Below, piece by piece: positions 34,896-41,953 of a DNA stretch of 41,953 nt. The DNA is taken from NCBI RefSeq assembly GCF_001458175.1, contig NZ_CYPW01000016.1, positions 1 through 41,953 of the forward strand. The letters run 5' to 3'. The notes under the pieces are model-generated. The model made no database searches and had not been told where the DNA came from. It worked only from the letters and a program-made list of their open reading frames with translations. Made by a program: the position numbers and the translations under genes. Origin of the DNA: Shimia marina. GTDB lineage: Bacteria; Pseudomonadota; Alphaproteobacteria; Rhodobacterales; Rhodobacteraceae. Every line of letters begins with the position of its first letter. The stretch's first letter is position 1.

Positions 34896-34970
34896 GTCCC
34901 GTTCGTCTATCGGTTAGGACGCCAGGTTTTCAACCTGGAAAGAGGGGTTCGATTCCCCTACGGGATGCCA
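34896..34970 (+). tRNA. tRNA-Glu (anticodon TTC), copy 2
   Basis: Identical in all 75 bases to copy 1, with encoded CCA. The two are separated by 44 unrelated bases and are probably co-transcribed. The duplication seems recent or kept identical by gene conversion. Confidence 0.97.
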
Positions 34971-35455
34971 TTTCACCTCACAACTTATAGAAATGCTCAC
35001 TGATACGCGCACCTGTGATCTGTGCCGCAGGGACCTACCTGTGCGCATGTGTGACAGATAATACCGCTTGTAAAAGATCTGCCCCCGCAAGATCTCCACA
35101 GTCCTGACATGAGATTTCATTAACCAATTTTCGGTATCACTGGAATCACCTGATGTAGACGCCTGTGCCTGTCGCAAGGGCAGCACCAGCAGCACTTCCA
35201 AGGATGGGGATACAGAAAATGAACATGTCGGTTTGGATTCTGCCACAAGCCGCGCCCCTGAAAAGGGTACCTCGTGACAAAGGCCGCGCGCCGAAACACC
35301 GGCGCACAGGGGCCTTCCTGCTGGCATCATATCACACCAGCGATTTCAAGATGACCCCGCCGGTGGCTTGTAATCATAACGGACGTCTCTGGCCTTTCAC
35401 TTCCCCCACACGGCCCACGGCAAATACAGGCCGCTAGCGCGTTTCCGCACGTATA
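34971..35455. other. Gene-free region after the tRNA-Glu pair
   Basis: No gene is supported. Open frames here have no motif or ribosome site. AGATCT occurs twice around 35076-35100 and, on the minus strand, the second is followed by TTTTAC, a weak terminator-like structure. No integrase gene or repeated tRNA 3' end is seen, so there is no sign of an element integrated at the tRNA. Confidence 0.5.
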
Positions 35456-35971
35456 TCAGCCGAGTTCCGGCGGCACATCCACGGCAGGTGCACTGGGTTT
35501 GATGTCCAAGAGCGGTGTGCCATCAAAACAGTCGATGGCATCAATGCCGATCCGGCCCGCCGCGAGATCCAGTGATGTGATCCGCACCGCCGCCAGCGAA
35601 ATCGGATTGGGGCGGTTGGGTGCACGCAGGGCGAAGCTGCCACGTGCCTCTGTCAGATGCCGGGGCCGCTGGGTGATCAGATCGCGCCGCGCCTGATGCA
35701 TCCAGTAAAACAGCAAAATCCCATCCCCCACAGACAGCCCGGTCAGACCTTCCGCGAATCCCGGCTCCAGCGTGATCGACGCCCCCTGCCCGCTCTCACG
35801 GGCGCGGGTGACATTCTTGGGGCAATTGCCGCGCTGCCACGGGGTGTGAATGCGGCCAATGAAGCGCAGCTCTGCATCCACGCGGCCCAGCGGGTCAAAC
35901 CCCAACAGGCTTTCCCCGTCGCGCATTTCAGGCAAGGTCTCAGGCAGGATGTCAGGCAGGATGTCAGACAT
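35456..35971 (-). CDS. trmO: tRNA (t6A37) N6-methyltransferase TrmO
   Basis: 171 residues. TrmO/TsaA-type beta-barrel methyltransferase: IGRIHTPWQRGNCPKNV at the N-terminal side and the highly characteristic RGSFALRAPNRPNPISLAAV, followed by IDAIDCFDGTPLLDIKP. It uses SAM to methylate N6 of threonylcarbamoyladenosine at position 37 of certain tRNAs. The extreme N-terminus has a short internal repeat (DILPDILPETLPEM) from a 12-base tandem DNA repeat, which suggests the true start could be an in-frame codon further in. Single gene, upstream of the tRNA-Glu pair on the opposite strand. Confidence 0.92.
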   Translation of the reverse strand: MSDILPDILPETLPEMRDGESLLGFDPLGRVDAELRFIGRIHTPWQRGNCPKNVTRARESGQGASITLEPGFAEGLTGLSVGDGILLFYWMHQARRDLITQRPRHLTEARGSFALRAPNRPNPISLAAVRITSLDLAAGRIGIDAIDCFDGTPLLDIKPSAPAVDVPPELG

Positions 35972-36027
35972 GGCGCTCTCCTTTGCTGTCCGCCGTCATC
36001 CTGCCCAACAGCAGCCCCCTGCGCCAT

Positions 36028-36056
36028 AAAAAAGCGCCGCTCAATGGCGGCGCTTT
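36028..36056 (-). terminator. Intrinsic terminator of the peptide ABC operon
   Basis: AAAGCGCCGC (36031-36040) pairs with GCGGCGCTTT (36047-36056), and on the minus strand the stem is followed by six T. It lies 20 bases after the stop of the fused ATPase gene. Confidence 0.9.
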
Positions 36057-36075
36057 CTGTGGGTGTTTCTGACGG

Positions 36076-37794
36076 TTAGACGATCTCGCCTTCAAGCCCT
36101 TCGGTGGAGAGCCCCTCAAGCCTTGGCATGAGGCTCAGAAGCTCCTGCGTATAGGCCTGTTGCGGGTTGGCAAAGAGGGTTTCGGTGTCGTCCACCTCCA
36201 CCATCTGCCCCTGACGCATTACGCCCACACGGTCACACATCTGTCGCACCACCGGCAGGTCGTGGCTGATGAAGAGCATGGTCAGGCCCAGATGCTCCTG
36301 AAGATCCTTCAGGATGTTCAGGATTTGCGCCTGAATGGAGACATCCAGCGCCGAGGTCGGCTCGTCACAGATCAAGAAGCGCGGCTGGGTGGCCAGCGCC
36401 CGCGCAATCGAGATCCGCTGGCGCTGACCGCCGGAGAACTCATGCGGGTATTTGCGCCCGGCCTCTGAGCCAAGGCCCACACGCTCCAGCAACTCATCCA
36501 CACGGTGCTGAATGGCGTCGCCTTCCAGCAGCTTGTGGTGGCGCACGGGCTCCGCAATGATCTCATCCACCCGCATGCGCGGGTTGAGGCTTGAGAAGGG
36601 ATCCTGAAAGATCATTTGGATCTGGCGGCGATAGCTTTCCAGATCCTTGGCAGTCTTGAGGCTGGTGACCTCCCGATCGTCAAAGAAGATCTTGCCGCCA
36701 TTGGTCTGATACAGCGTGGCGATCATGCGCGCGACAGTGGATTTGCCCGAGCCGCTTTCGCCCACAATGCCAAAGACCTCGCCTTCGCGGATGTCAAAGC
36801 TGACCTGATCCACAGCGGTGAAATACTTGCGCCGCGACGGAATGATCGACCCGCTTTGCAGGAAGGTTTTGGTGAGCCCCTCAACCTTCAGAAGCGTGCC
36901 GGATTTGGTTGGCTCCGGGCGCTTCCAGTTGCGCGCAAGATCTTCGATCTCAAAGGTGATCTGACGCCCCCCGTAAGAGAGCTGCGGGAAACGATGCACC
37001 TTCAGCGTGGGGCGTGGCACGGCTGCAATGAGCGATTTGGTATACTCATGCTGCGGGGCGCCCAGCACCTGCTCGGTGCTGCCGCTTTCCACAACCTCAC
37101 CCTGATACATCACGGTCACCTTGTCGGTGGTGTCCGCAATCACACCCATGTCGTGGGTGATCAGGATCACGCCGGTCTGCCGCTCCCGCGCCAGCTCCTT
37201 GATCAGATCAAGGATCTGCGCCTGAATGGAAACGTCCAGCGCCGTGGTGGGCTCGTCCGCGATGATCACATCCGGCTCCGAACAAAGCGCAAGCGCAATC
37301 ACCACCCGCTGACGCATACCGCCAGAGAATTGGTGCGGATATTGATTGATGCGCTCGCTCGGGTTGGGAATGCCCACCCGATCCAGCAGTTCAATCGCGC
37401 GGGCCTTGCTGTCCGCATCGGAAAGCTTGAGGTGGAACTGGATGGTTTCCTCCAGCTGCTGGCCCACGGTCAAAAGCGGGTTCAGCGAGGTCAGAGGATC
37501 CTGAAAGATCATAGAGATCTTGGCCCCGCGCAGCGCGCGCATGCCTTCCGCATCCCGCCCACTGATGGCTTCGCCCTTGAAGCGAACGGTGCCCTCGGCG
37601 ATATGGCCCGGCCGATCCAGCAAACCCATCACGGCGGCCCCGATGGTAGATTTACCAGCCCCGGATTCGCCCACAAGACCGTGGATTTCGCCGGGCTCCA
37701 CCGCGAGGTTGGCTTTGTTCACTGCCACAAACAGCTTGCGACGGGTCGGGAAGTGGACCGACAGGCCCTCGATATCAAGAAGTGTGTCGCTCAT
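36076..37794 (-). CDS. Fused double ATPase of a peptide-type ABC importer (DppD-DppF-like)
   Basis: 572 residues from the ATG at 37794, overlapping the permease stop as TGATG. Two complete ATP-binding domains: Walker A GESGAGKS (42-49), signature SGGMRQR (157-163) and Walker B VIIADEP (176-182) in the first; GESGSGKS (345-352), SGGQRQRISIARAL and FLICDEPTSALD in the second. Each domain has the oligopeptide-type extension (APQHEYTKSLIAAVP in the first, NPQQAYTQELLSL in the second). It drives uptake by the adjacent permeases at the inner face of the membrane. Fusion of the two ATPases is common in Rhizobiales and Rhodobacterales transporters of this class. Confidence 0.95.
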   Translation of the reverse strand: MSDTLLDIEGLSVHFPTRRKLFVAVNKANLAVEPGEIHGLVGESGAGKSTIGAAVMGLLDRPGHIAEGTVRFKGEAISGRDAEGMRALRGAKISMIFQDPLTSLNPLLTVGQQLEETIQFHLKLSDADSKARAIELLDRVGIPNPSERINQYPHQFSGGMRQRVVIALALCSEPDVIIADEPTTALDVSIQAQILDLIKELARERQTGVILITHDMGVIADTTDKVTVMYQGEVVESGSTEQVLGAPQHEYTKSLIAAVPRPTLKVHRFPQLSYGGRQITFEIEDLARNWKRPEPTKSGTLLKVEGLTKTFLQSGSIIPSRRKYFTAVDQVSFDIREGEVFGIVGESGSGKSTVARMIATLYQTNGGKIFFDDREVTSLKTAKDLESYRRQIQMIFQDPFSSLNPRMRVDEIIAEPVRHHKLLEGDAIQHRVDELLERVGLGSEAGRKYPHEFSGGQRQRISIARALATQPRFLICDEPTSALDVSIQAQILNILKDLQEHLGLTMLFISHDLPVVRQMCDRVGVMRQGQMVEVDDTETLFANPQQAYTQELLSLMPRLEGLSTEGLEGEIV

Positions 37795-38735
37795 CACTGC
37801 AGCCTCGGGTTCAATGCATCACGCAGCCAGTCGCCCAGCAGGTTCACAGACAGCGCCAGCGCCAGAAGCGTGGCGGAGGGGAACAGCAAAATCCACCATT
37901 CGCCGGAAAACAGGAACTGTTGCCCGATGCGGATCAGCGTGCCCAGTGACGGTTGGGTTGGTGGTGCGCCCACACCAAGAAACGACAGCGTTGCCTCAGC
38001 GATGATCGCAAGAGCAAGCGAAATGGTGGCAATCACCAACACCGGCGACAGAACATTGGGCAGGATGTGACGCAGCATGATAATACCACGGCCCCGCCCC
38101 ATCATACGCGCGGCCTGCACATATTCTTTGTCCTTTTCAACCAGCGTTGCACCACGCACCACGCGGGCAAACTGCACCCAGTCTGACAGACCAATCGCAA
38201 GGATCAGCACCCAGATCGCCATGGTGTCCTGATGCTCAATCGGCGTGATGCCTTTGGCGATGCCAAAGATCAGCATGGCCACCAGAATGGCGGGGAAGGT
38301 CAGCTGCACATCTGCGGCACGCATGATGAGCGTTTCCACCCAGCCGCCGACATAGCCGGCAATCAGGCCCAGCGTGATGCCCAGCACCATGGCAAAAAGC
38401 ACAGCAGAGAAGCCCACAAACAGCGAAATCCGCATGCCGTAAAGGATGGTGGAAAACACATCACGCCCCTGATCATCGGTGCCCAGCCAGAAGGTGTCTC
38501 CGGTGAAGTCATTGGCGGCCATCGGCGCGGTGAAGCCGTTCATCAAGTCGAGCGAGGCCGGATCAAACGGATCATATGGCGCAATCAGCGGGGCGAAGAT
38601 CGCGCTCAGCACCAACAGCATCACCACAAGGAAAGACACCACAGCCACCGGCGAGCGGCGGAAACTATATGCAAAATCGCTGTCCCAGGCTTGCGCCAGA
38701 CGGGATTGCGGCGCGGTTGAAGTTTGGTCAGACAT
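37794..38735 (-). CDS. Peptide-type ABC importer permease (DppC-like)
   Basis: 313 residues with an N-terminal cytoplasmic segment, a first helix (VAVVSFLVVMLLVLSAIFAP) and about five further helices. The EAA loop for ATPase contact is at VRGATLVEKDKEYVQAARMM, with GRGRGIIMLRHILPNVLSP following. The OppC-type N-terminal domain precedes FWLGTDDQGRDVFS, a family hallmark. Start and stop overlap both neighbours (TGATG), indicating translational coupling. Confidence 0.95.
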   Translation of the reverse strand: MSDQTSTAPQSRLAQAWDSDFAYSFRRSPVAVVSFLVVMLLVLSAIFAPLIAPYDPFDPASLDLMNGFTAPMAANDFTGDTFWLGTDDQGRDVFSTILYGMRISLFVGFSAVLFAMVLGITLGLIAGYVGGWVETLIMRAADVQLTFPAILVAMLIFGIAKGITPIEHQDTMAIWVLILAIGLSDWVQFARVVRGATLVEKDKEYVQAARMMGRGRGIIMLRHILPNVLSPVLVIATISLALAIIAEATLSFLGVGAPPTQPSLGTLIRIGQQFLFSGEWWILLFPSATLLALALSVNLLGDWLRDALNPRLQ

Positions 38736-39715
38736 CAGTGCGCCCCCTTACCATCCGTGCGCAGGCGCGGATCAATTGCAAAATACAGCAGGTCAACAAT
38801 CAGGTTGATCGCCACAAACATCACCGAAATCAGCATCAGGTAGGCGGCCATCACCGGGATGTCGACAAACTGGATCGCGTTGATGAACAGAAGCCCCACA
38901 CCGGGCCATTGGAAGACCGTTTCGGTGATGATCGCAAAGGCGATGATTGAGCCCAGCTGAAGACCCGTGACGGTGATCACCGGCACCAGCGTGTTTTTCA
39001 GCGCATGGCGGAAGTTCACTGTGCGCGCCTTCAGGCCACGGGCGCGGGCAAAGCGCACGTAATCCTGACGCAGCACTTCCAGCATCTCAGAGCGCACCAG
39101 ACGCATGATCAGCGTCATCTGGTAAAGCCCCAGCGTGATCGCCGGCAAGACAATGGCCTTCAGGCCCGACGCGGTCAAAAGCCCCGTGCTCCACCAGCCA
39201 AACTGCACCACATCTCCCCTCCCAAACGAGGGCAGCCACCCCAACTCCACCGCAAAGACATATATGAGAAGGATACCGATGAGGAAGGTCGGCAGAGACA
39301 CCCCAATCAGAGAGATCGACATGATCGCATTGGCCAGAAACCCATCTTTGCGGATCGCCGTAAAGACCCCAAGGCCAATACCAATACTGATGGCAAGAAA
39401 ACCGCTCACCGCCGCGAGTTCCAGCGTGGCCGGTGCGCGCTCCAGCAGGATTTCCCCCACCGGGCGCCCCTGACGATAGCTCACGCCAAAATCGCCCTGA
39501 ACGGCCCCTTCGAGGAATTTGTAGTATTGTACGGGAAACGGCTGATCCAGCCCCAGTTCCACCCGCAGGCGGGCGATGTCGGCATCGGTGCGTTCCTGAC
39601 CCAGCAAATTGTCAATCGGGTCGCCAACAAATCGGAACATGCTGAAAGCAACAAGTCCGACGATCAGAAGCACCAAGGCGGACTGCAAGACTCTCTTTAT
39701 GACATACGTCAACAT
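38735..39715 (-). CDS. Peptide-type ABC importer permease (DppB-like)
   Basis: 326 residues from the ATG at 39715, with AAGGA seven bases upstream; a GTG one codon earlier is possible. Begins LTYVIKRVLQSALVLLIVGL, the standard DppB/NikB first helix; then the periplasmic FVGDPIDNLLGQERTDADIA and the motif RVELGLDQPFPVQYYKFL. The EAA loop is SEMLEVLRQDYVRFARARGL. The stop overlaps the next permease start. Together with the DppC-like partner it forms the membrane channel. Confidence 0.95.
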   Translation of the reverse strand: MLTYVIKRVLQSALVLLIVGLVAFSMFRFVGDPIDNLLGQERTDADIARLRVELGLDQPFPVQYYKFLEGAVQGDFGVSYRQGRPVGEILLERAPATLELAAVSGFLAISIGIGLGVFTAIRKDGFLANAIMSISLIGVSLPTFLIGILLIYVFAVELGWLPSFGRGDVVQFGWWSTGLLTASGLKAIVLPAITLGLYQMTLIMRLVRSEMLEVLRQDYVRFARARGLKARTVNFRHALKNTLVPVITVTGLQLGSIIAFAIITETVFQWPGVGLLFINAIQFVDIPVMAAYLMLISVMFVAINLIVDLLYFAIDPRLRTDGKGAH

Positions 39716-39785
39716 CACTGCGTCCTTTTATGATTATCGGCGTTCCTTGCGCTCTTCTTCAGGTGGGGTCAAGACAAGGAAATAA

Positions 39786-39809
39786 GGCGCCGGAGTGTTG
39801 CCCGGCGCC
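39786..39809 (-). terminator. Hairpin between binding-protein and permease genes
   Basis: GGCGCCGG (39786-39793) and CCGGCGCC (39802-39809). On the minus strand it is followed by TTATTTCC. Probably a partial terminator or mRNA-stabilising hairpin that allows more binding protein than permease, as is common in such operons. Confidence 0.6.
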
Positions 39810-39825
39810 CTCTGTATTTGCAGGA

Positions 39826-41391
39826 TTATTGCACGTTGACCCAACGCAGAATAAAGAAGTTATCCGGTCTCTGAGTCAGAGAGATATTGTCCCGTGTGCC
39901 CCAAACCAGAGGTTGCACATACATCGGCACATAAGCGGTCTCTTCCTGTAGAATCTGAGCCGATTCATCCAGCATCGCCTGACGTTTTCCATCATCAATC
40001 TCGGATTGGATCATCGGCAAAAGCGCATCAATGCGCGCGTTGGAATAGCCACCAAAGTTCCAGCTGCCCAGCTTTTTCTCAGCATTTGGCGTGGCCGCAA
40101 GGAAGCGGATGGGATGCTCTGCATCAAATGTGCCTGGGGACCAGCCCAGCAGATACATGTCAAAGTTATCGGCGCGCAGTTCCGGCCAGTAGTTTTGCAC
40201 CGGCATCGCATCAAGCTGTGCCGTGATCCCCACCTTTGCAAGCATAGATGTCACCGCCTGACAGACCGCCTCATCATTCAGATAGCGGTTGTTGGGGCAC
40301 TTGAGACCAAACGCAAACCCATCAGCATAGCCTGCCTCCGCGAGCAGAGCCTTGGCACCGTCCACGTCAAAAGCCGGACGTGTGGAGTGCGCCTCGGAAT
40401 AGCCACGCATGGCCGGACTGACCAACTGACTTGCCGGTTCGGCATTGCCGCGCATGATGGTTTTGAGGATCGCATCCACATTCACCGCTTTCGCCACAGC
40501 TTTCCGCACGCGCGCATCTTGGAAAGGGTTCGGCTTGCCTGCGTCTGCACCGTATTTCAGGGTCTCAGCATCCTGTGCAAAGCCCAACATGATCACGCGG
40601 GCCTCAATGCCCTGAATGATCTGCACGCCATCCTGACCTTGCAGTCGCGCAGCGTCCTGAATCGGCACCGGGTTGATCATATCCACTTCGCCCGAGAGCA
40701 GCGCCGCCACGGCGGTGGCCGCATTCTGAATCGGGGTGAATTCCGCTTTGGTGATGTTGTGGGTGGCTTCGTCCCACCAGCCATCATGCGGGGCCAGCTC
40801 TGTGCGCAGGCCCGGCTCACGCGCAGTGACCATAAAGGCACCGGTGCCATTGGTGTTGAGCGTGGCATAGTTGCCGTTTTCCTTGTCTGGCCGCGCCGCG
40901 CTATTGGTCTCAGCCCAGCCCTTATCCATGATCATCCAATTGGCGATGCTGTCAGGGAAAATCGGGTTGGGCGCAGTGGTGTAGATCTCGATGGTTTGAG
41001 CGTCCACCATTTTGACCTCAGACACCGGCGCAAACCAGCTGCGCGTGTCAGACACCTCGCTCGAGGCACGCTGATAGGAAAACAACACATCTTCCGCATC
41101 AAAGGTGCTGCCGTCGTGGAAAGTCACGCCATCGCGTAGGTAGAAGCGCCAGCCTTCGCCCGCGCCAATCGGCTCCCAGCTTGTGGCCAGCGCAGGCTCA
41201 ATGGACATATCTTTGCCCCGGCGCACAAGCCCTTCATAAACGTTGTTGAGAAAGCCCAGAACCGGCGCGGAGTTCACCGCATGCGGGTCCATGGTTTGCG
41301 GGTCGGTGGTCCCCGCCCATTTGAAGTCTTCGGCCGCAACTGGTGCGGCACAGATTGCAGCAGCCAAGGCCGCAGAGAGTGCGCGTTTCAT
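39826..41391 (-). CDS. Periplasmic solute-binding protein, peptide/opine type (SBP family 5)
   Basis: 521 residues with a clear Sec signal peptide (MKRALSAALAAAICAAPVAA, cleavage before EDFKW). Family 5 features: TDPQTMDPHAVNSAPVLGF, the signature region ATSWEPIGAGEGWRFYLRDG then VTFHDGSTFDAEDVLFSY, and later FQDARVRKAVAKAVNVDAIL and LLGWSPGTFDAEHP. It captures a peptide or similar substrate for the permeases encoded downstream. The substrate cannot be told by eye; family members bind dipeptides, oligopeptides, glutathione, opines or nickel complexes. First gene of the operon; its promoter should lie at 41392-41550. Confidence 0.95.
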   Translation of the reverse strand: MKRALSAALAAAICAAPVAAEDFKWAGTTDPQTMDPHAVNSAPVLGFLNNVYEGLVRRGKDMSIEPALATSWEPIGAGEGWRFYLRDGVTFHDGSTFDAEDVLFSYQRASSEVSDTRSWFAPVSEVKMVDAQTIEIYTTAPNPIFPDSIANWMIMDKGWAETNSAARPDKENGNYATLNTNGTGAFMVTAREPGLRTELAPHDGWWDEATHNITKAEFTPIQNAATAVAALLSGEVDMINPVPIQDAARLQGQDGVQIIQGIEARVIMLGFAQDAETLKYGADAGKPNPFQDARVRKAVAKAVNVDAILKTIMRGNAEPASQLVSPAMRGYSEAHSTRPAFDVDGAKALLAEAGYADGFAFGLKCPNNRYLNDEAVCQAVTSMLAKVGITAQLDAMPVQNYWPELRADNFDMYLLGWSPGTFDAEHPIRFLAATPNAEKKLGSWNFGGYSNARIDALLPMIQSEIDDGKRQAMLDESAQILQEETAYVPMYVQPLVWGTRDNISLTQRPDNFFILRWVNVQ

Positions 41392-41555
41392 TGTTGTCCC
41401 CTGTTTTCAACCCGCCGCTCCTGACGGGGCATGCGCCATGTCACCTCACCAAGTCGTGAAAAGCAAGGTCGCCACACATTTTTGTGAACATGTTAACCCG
41501 CAACGCGGCCGGTCAGATCACCAAGGGGAATGATGCCAAACAACTGTCCCAACGC

Positions 41556-41584
41556 AAAAGAGCCGCCCCGTTGGGCGGCTCTTT
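41556..41584 (-). terminator. Intrinsic terminator after tuf
   Basis: AAAGAGCCGCCC (41557-41568), loop CGTT, GGGCGGCTCTTT (41573-41584): a 12-bp perfect stem with TTTT on the minus strand side, 25 bases after the tuf stop. Confidence 0.92.
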
Positions 41585-41608
41585 CGTTTCGCGTATCAGA
41601 AGCTCTGA

Positions 41609-41953
41609 TTACTCGACGATTTTGGACACAACACCGGAACCAACGGTGCGGCCGCCTTCACGGATCGCGAAGCGCAGGCCGGCTTCCATTGCGATCGGTG
41701 CGATCAGCTCAACGTTGAACTTCAGGTTGTCGCCAGGCATCACCATTTCGGTGCCCGCTGGCAGTTCAACAGTGCCGGTCACGTCAGTTGTACGGAAGTA
41801 GAACTGTGGACGGTAGTTCGCGAAGAACGGGGTGTGACGGCCACCTTCGTCTTTGGTCAGAATGTAGGCTTCTGCTTCGAACTTGGTGTGTGGGTTCACG
41901 GAACCTGGCTTACAGAGAACCTGACCACGCTCAACCGCTTCACGGTCAACACC
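41609..41953 (-). CDS. tuf: Elongation factor Tu, C-terminal part (cut by window end)
   Basis: 114 codons are visible, running off the window. The frame is open to the last base and reads [19 protein letters not shown] at the edge, then domain 3: [35 protein letters not shown] and the terminal [20 protein letters not shown]. These are near-universal EF-Tu sequences. EF-Tu delivers aminoacyl-tRNA to the ribosome. A strong terminator follows the stop, so it ends its transcript. Rhodobacterales often have two tuf copies; which one this is cannot be told. Confidence 0.98.
   Translation of the reverse strand, partial: GVDREAVERGQVLCKPGSVNPHTKFEAEAYILTKDEGGRHTPFFANYRPQFYFRTTDVTGTVELPAGTEMVMPGDNLKFNVELIAPIAMEAGLRFAIREGGRTVGSGVVSKIVE

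Noticed and set aside
35165..35437. 90-codon plus-strand frame as a small gene
   Set aside because: No ribosome site, no motif, and a composition typical of non-coding sequence.
34971..35455. Integrated element at the tRNA-Glu site
   Set aside because: No integrase, no repeated tRNA 3' end outside the two full genes, and housekeeping trmO follows.

Overview
The window looks like a chromosomal stretch from an alphaproteobacterium of the order Rhodobacterales, probably the marine Roseobacter group. This rests on gene content and protein style (DUF3307 protein, the ArsR/LMW-ArsC/ACR3/GAPDH/ArsJ arsenic set, pirin, GlpX next to homoserine dehydrogenase, RecJ followed by tRNA-Glu) and on moderately GC-rich codon use. 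No database search was possible, so the genus is left open. Most genes lie on the minus strand. No prophage, insertion sequence, CRISPR array or rRNA was seen.

Layout. 1-6.8 kb: a 1022-aa ABC-exporter-like protein with a degenerate ATPase domain and a C-terminal cyclic-nucleotide-binding domain; a DUF3307 membrane protein; a translationally coupled acyl carrier protein / ketoacyl synthase / MaoC hydratase trio; a rhodanese. 6.9-8.65 kb: a visibly AT-richer patch with an orphan two-helix membrane protein. 8.65-12.8 kb: sulfotransferase coupled to lepA, then an unrecognised 493-aa protein. 12.8-13.3 kb: a gene-free region packed with inverted repeats, including two copies of a double-hairpin repeat whose third copy lies inside the arsenic operon. 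13.3-19.4 kb: a class III adenylate cyclase with TolB-like and TPR-like regions, converging on the ars operon arsR-arsC-acr3-gapdh-arsJ. 19.4-21.4 kb: a divergent Lrp-type regulator and class V aminotransferase-fold enzyme.

21.4-29.9 kb: a minus-strand acyl-CoA catabolism-type gene set (acyl-CoA ligase, alpha/beta hydrolase, nitronate monooxygenase-like flavoprotein, histidine phosphatase-fold protein, APH-type kinase, SDR dehydrogenase, thioesterase) with a divergent pirin and a TetR regulator. Ligase plus APH kinase plus SDR resembles the hydroxyacyl-CoA phosphorylation route known from levulinate catabolism. 30-34.6 kb: housekeeping plus-strand genes: small lipoprotein, hom, glpX, recJ. 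34.6-36 kb: a 16-bp perfect hairpin, two identical tandem tRNA-Glu genes, trmO. 36-41.4 kb: a peptide-type ABC importer operon (binding protein, two permeases, fused double ATPase). 41.6 kb to the end: the 3' part of tuf.

The parts most worth following up are the pseudo-ATPase/cNMP ABC protein, the structured intergenic repeats, the ACP-KAS-MaoC cassette, the kinase-containing acyl-CoA operon, and the orphan membrane protein. No complete new system could be demonstrated from sequence alone.
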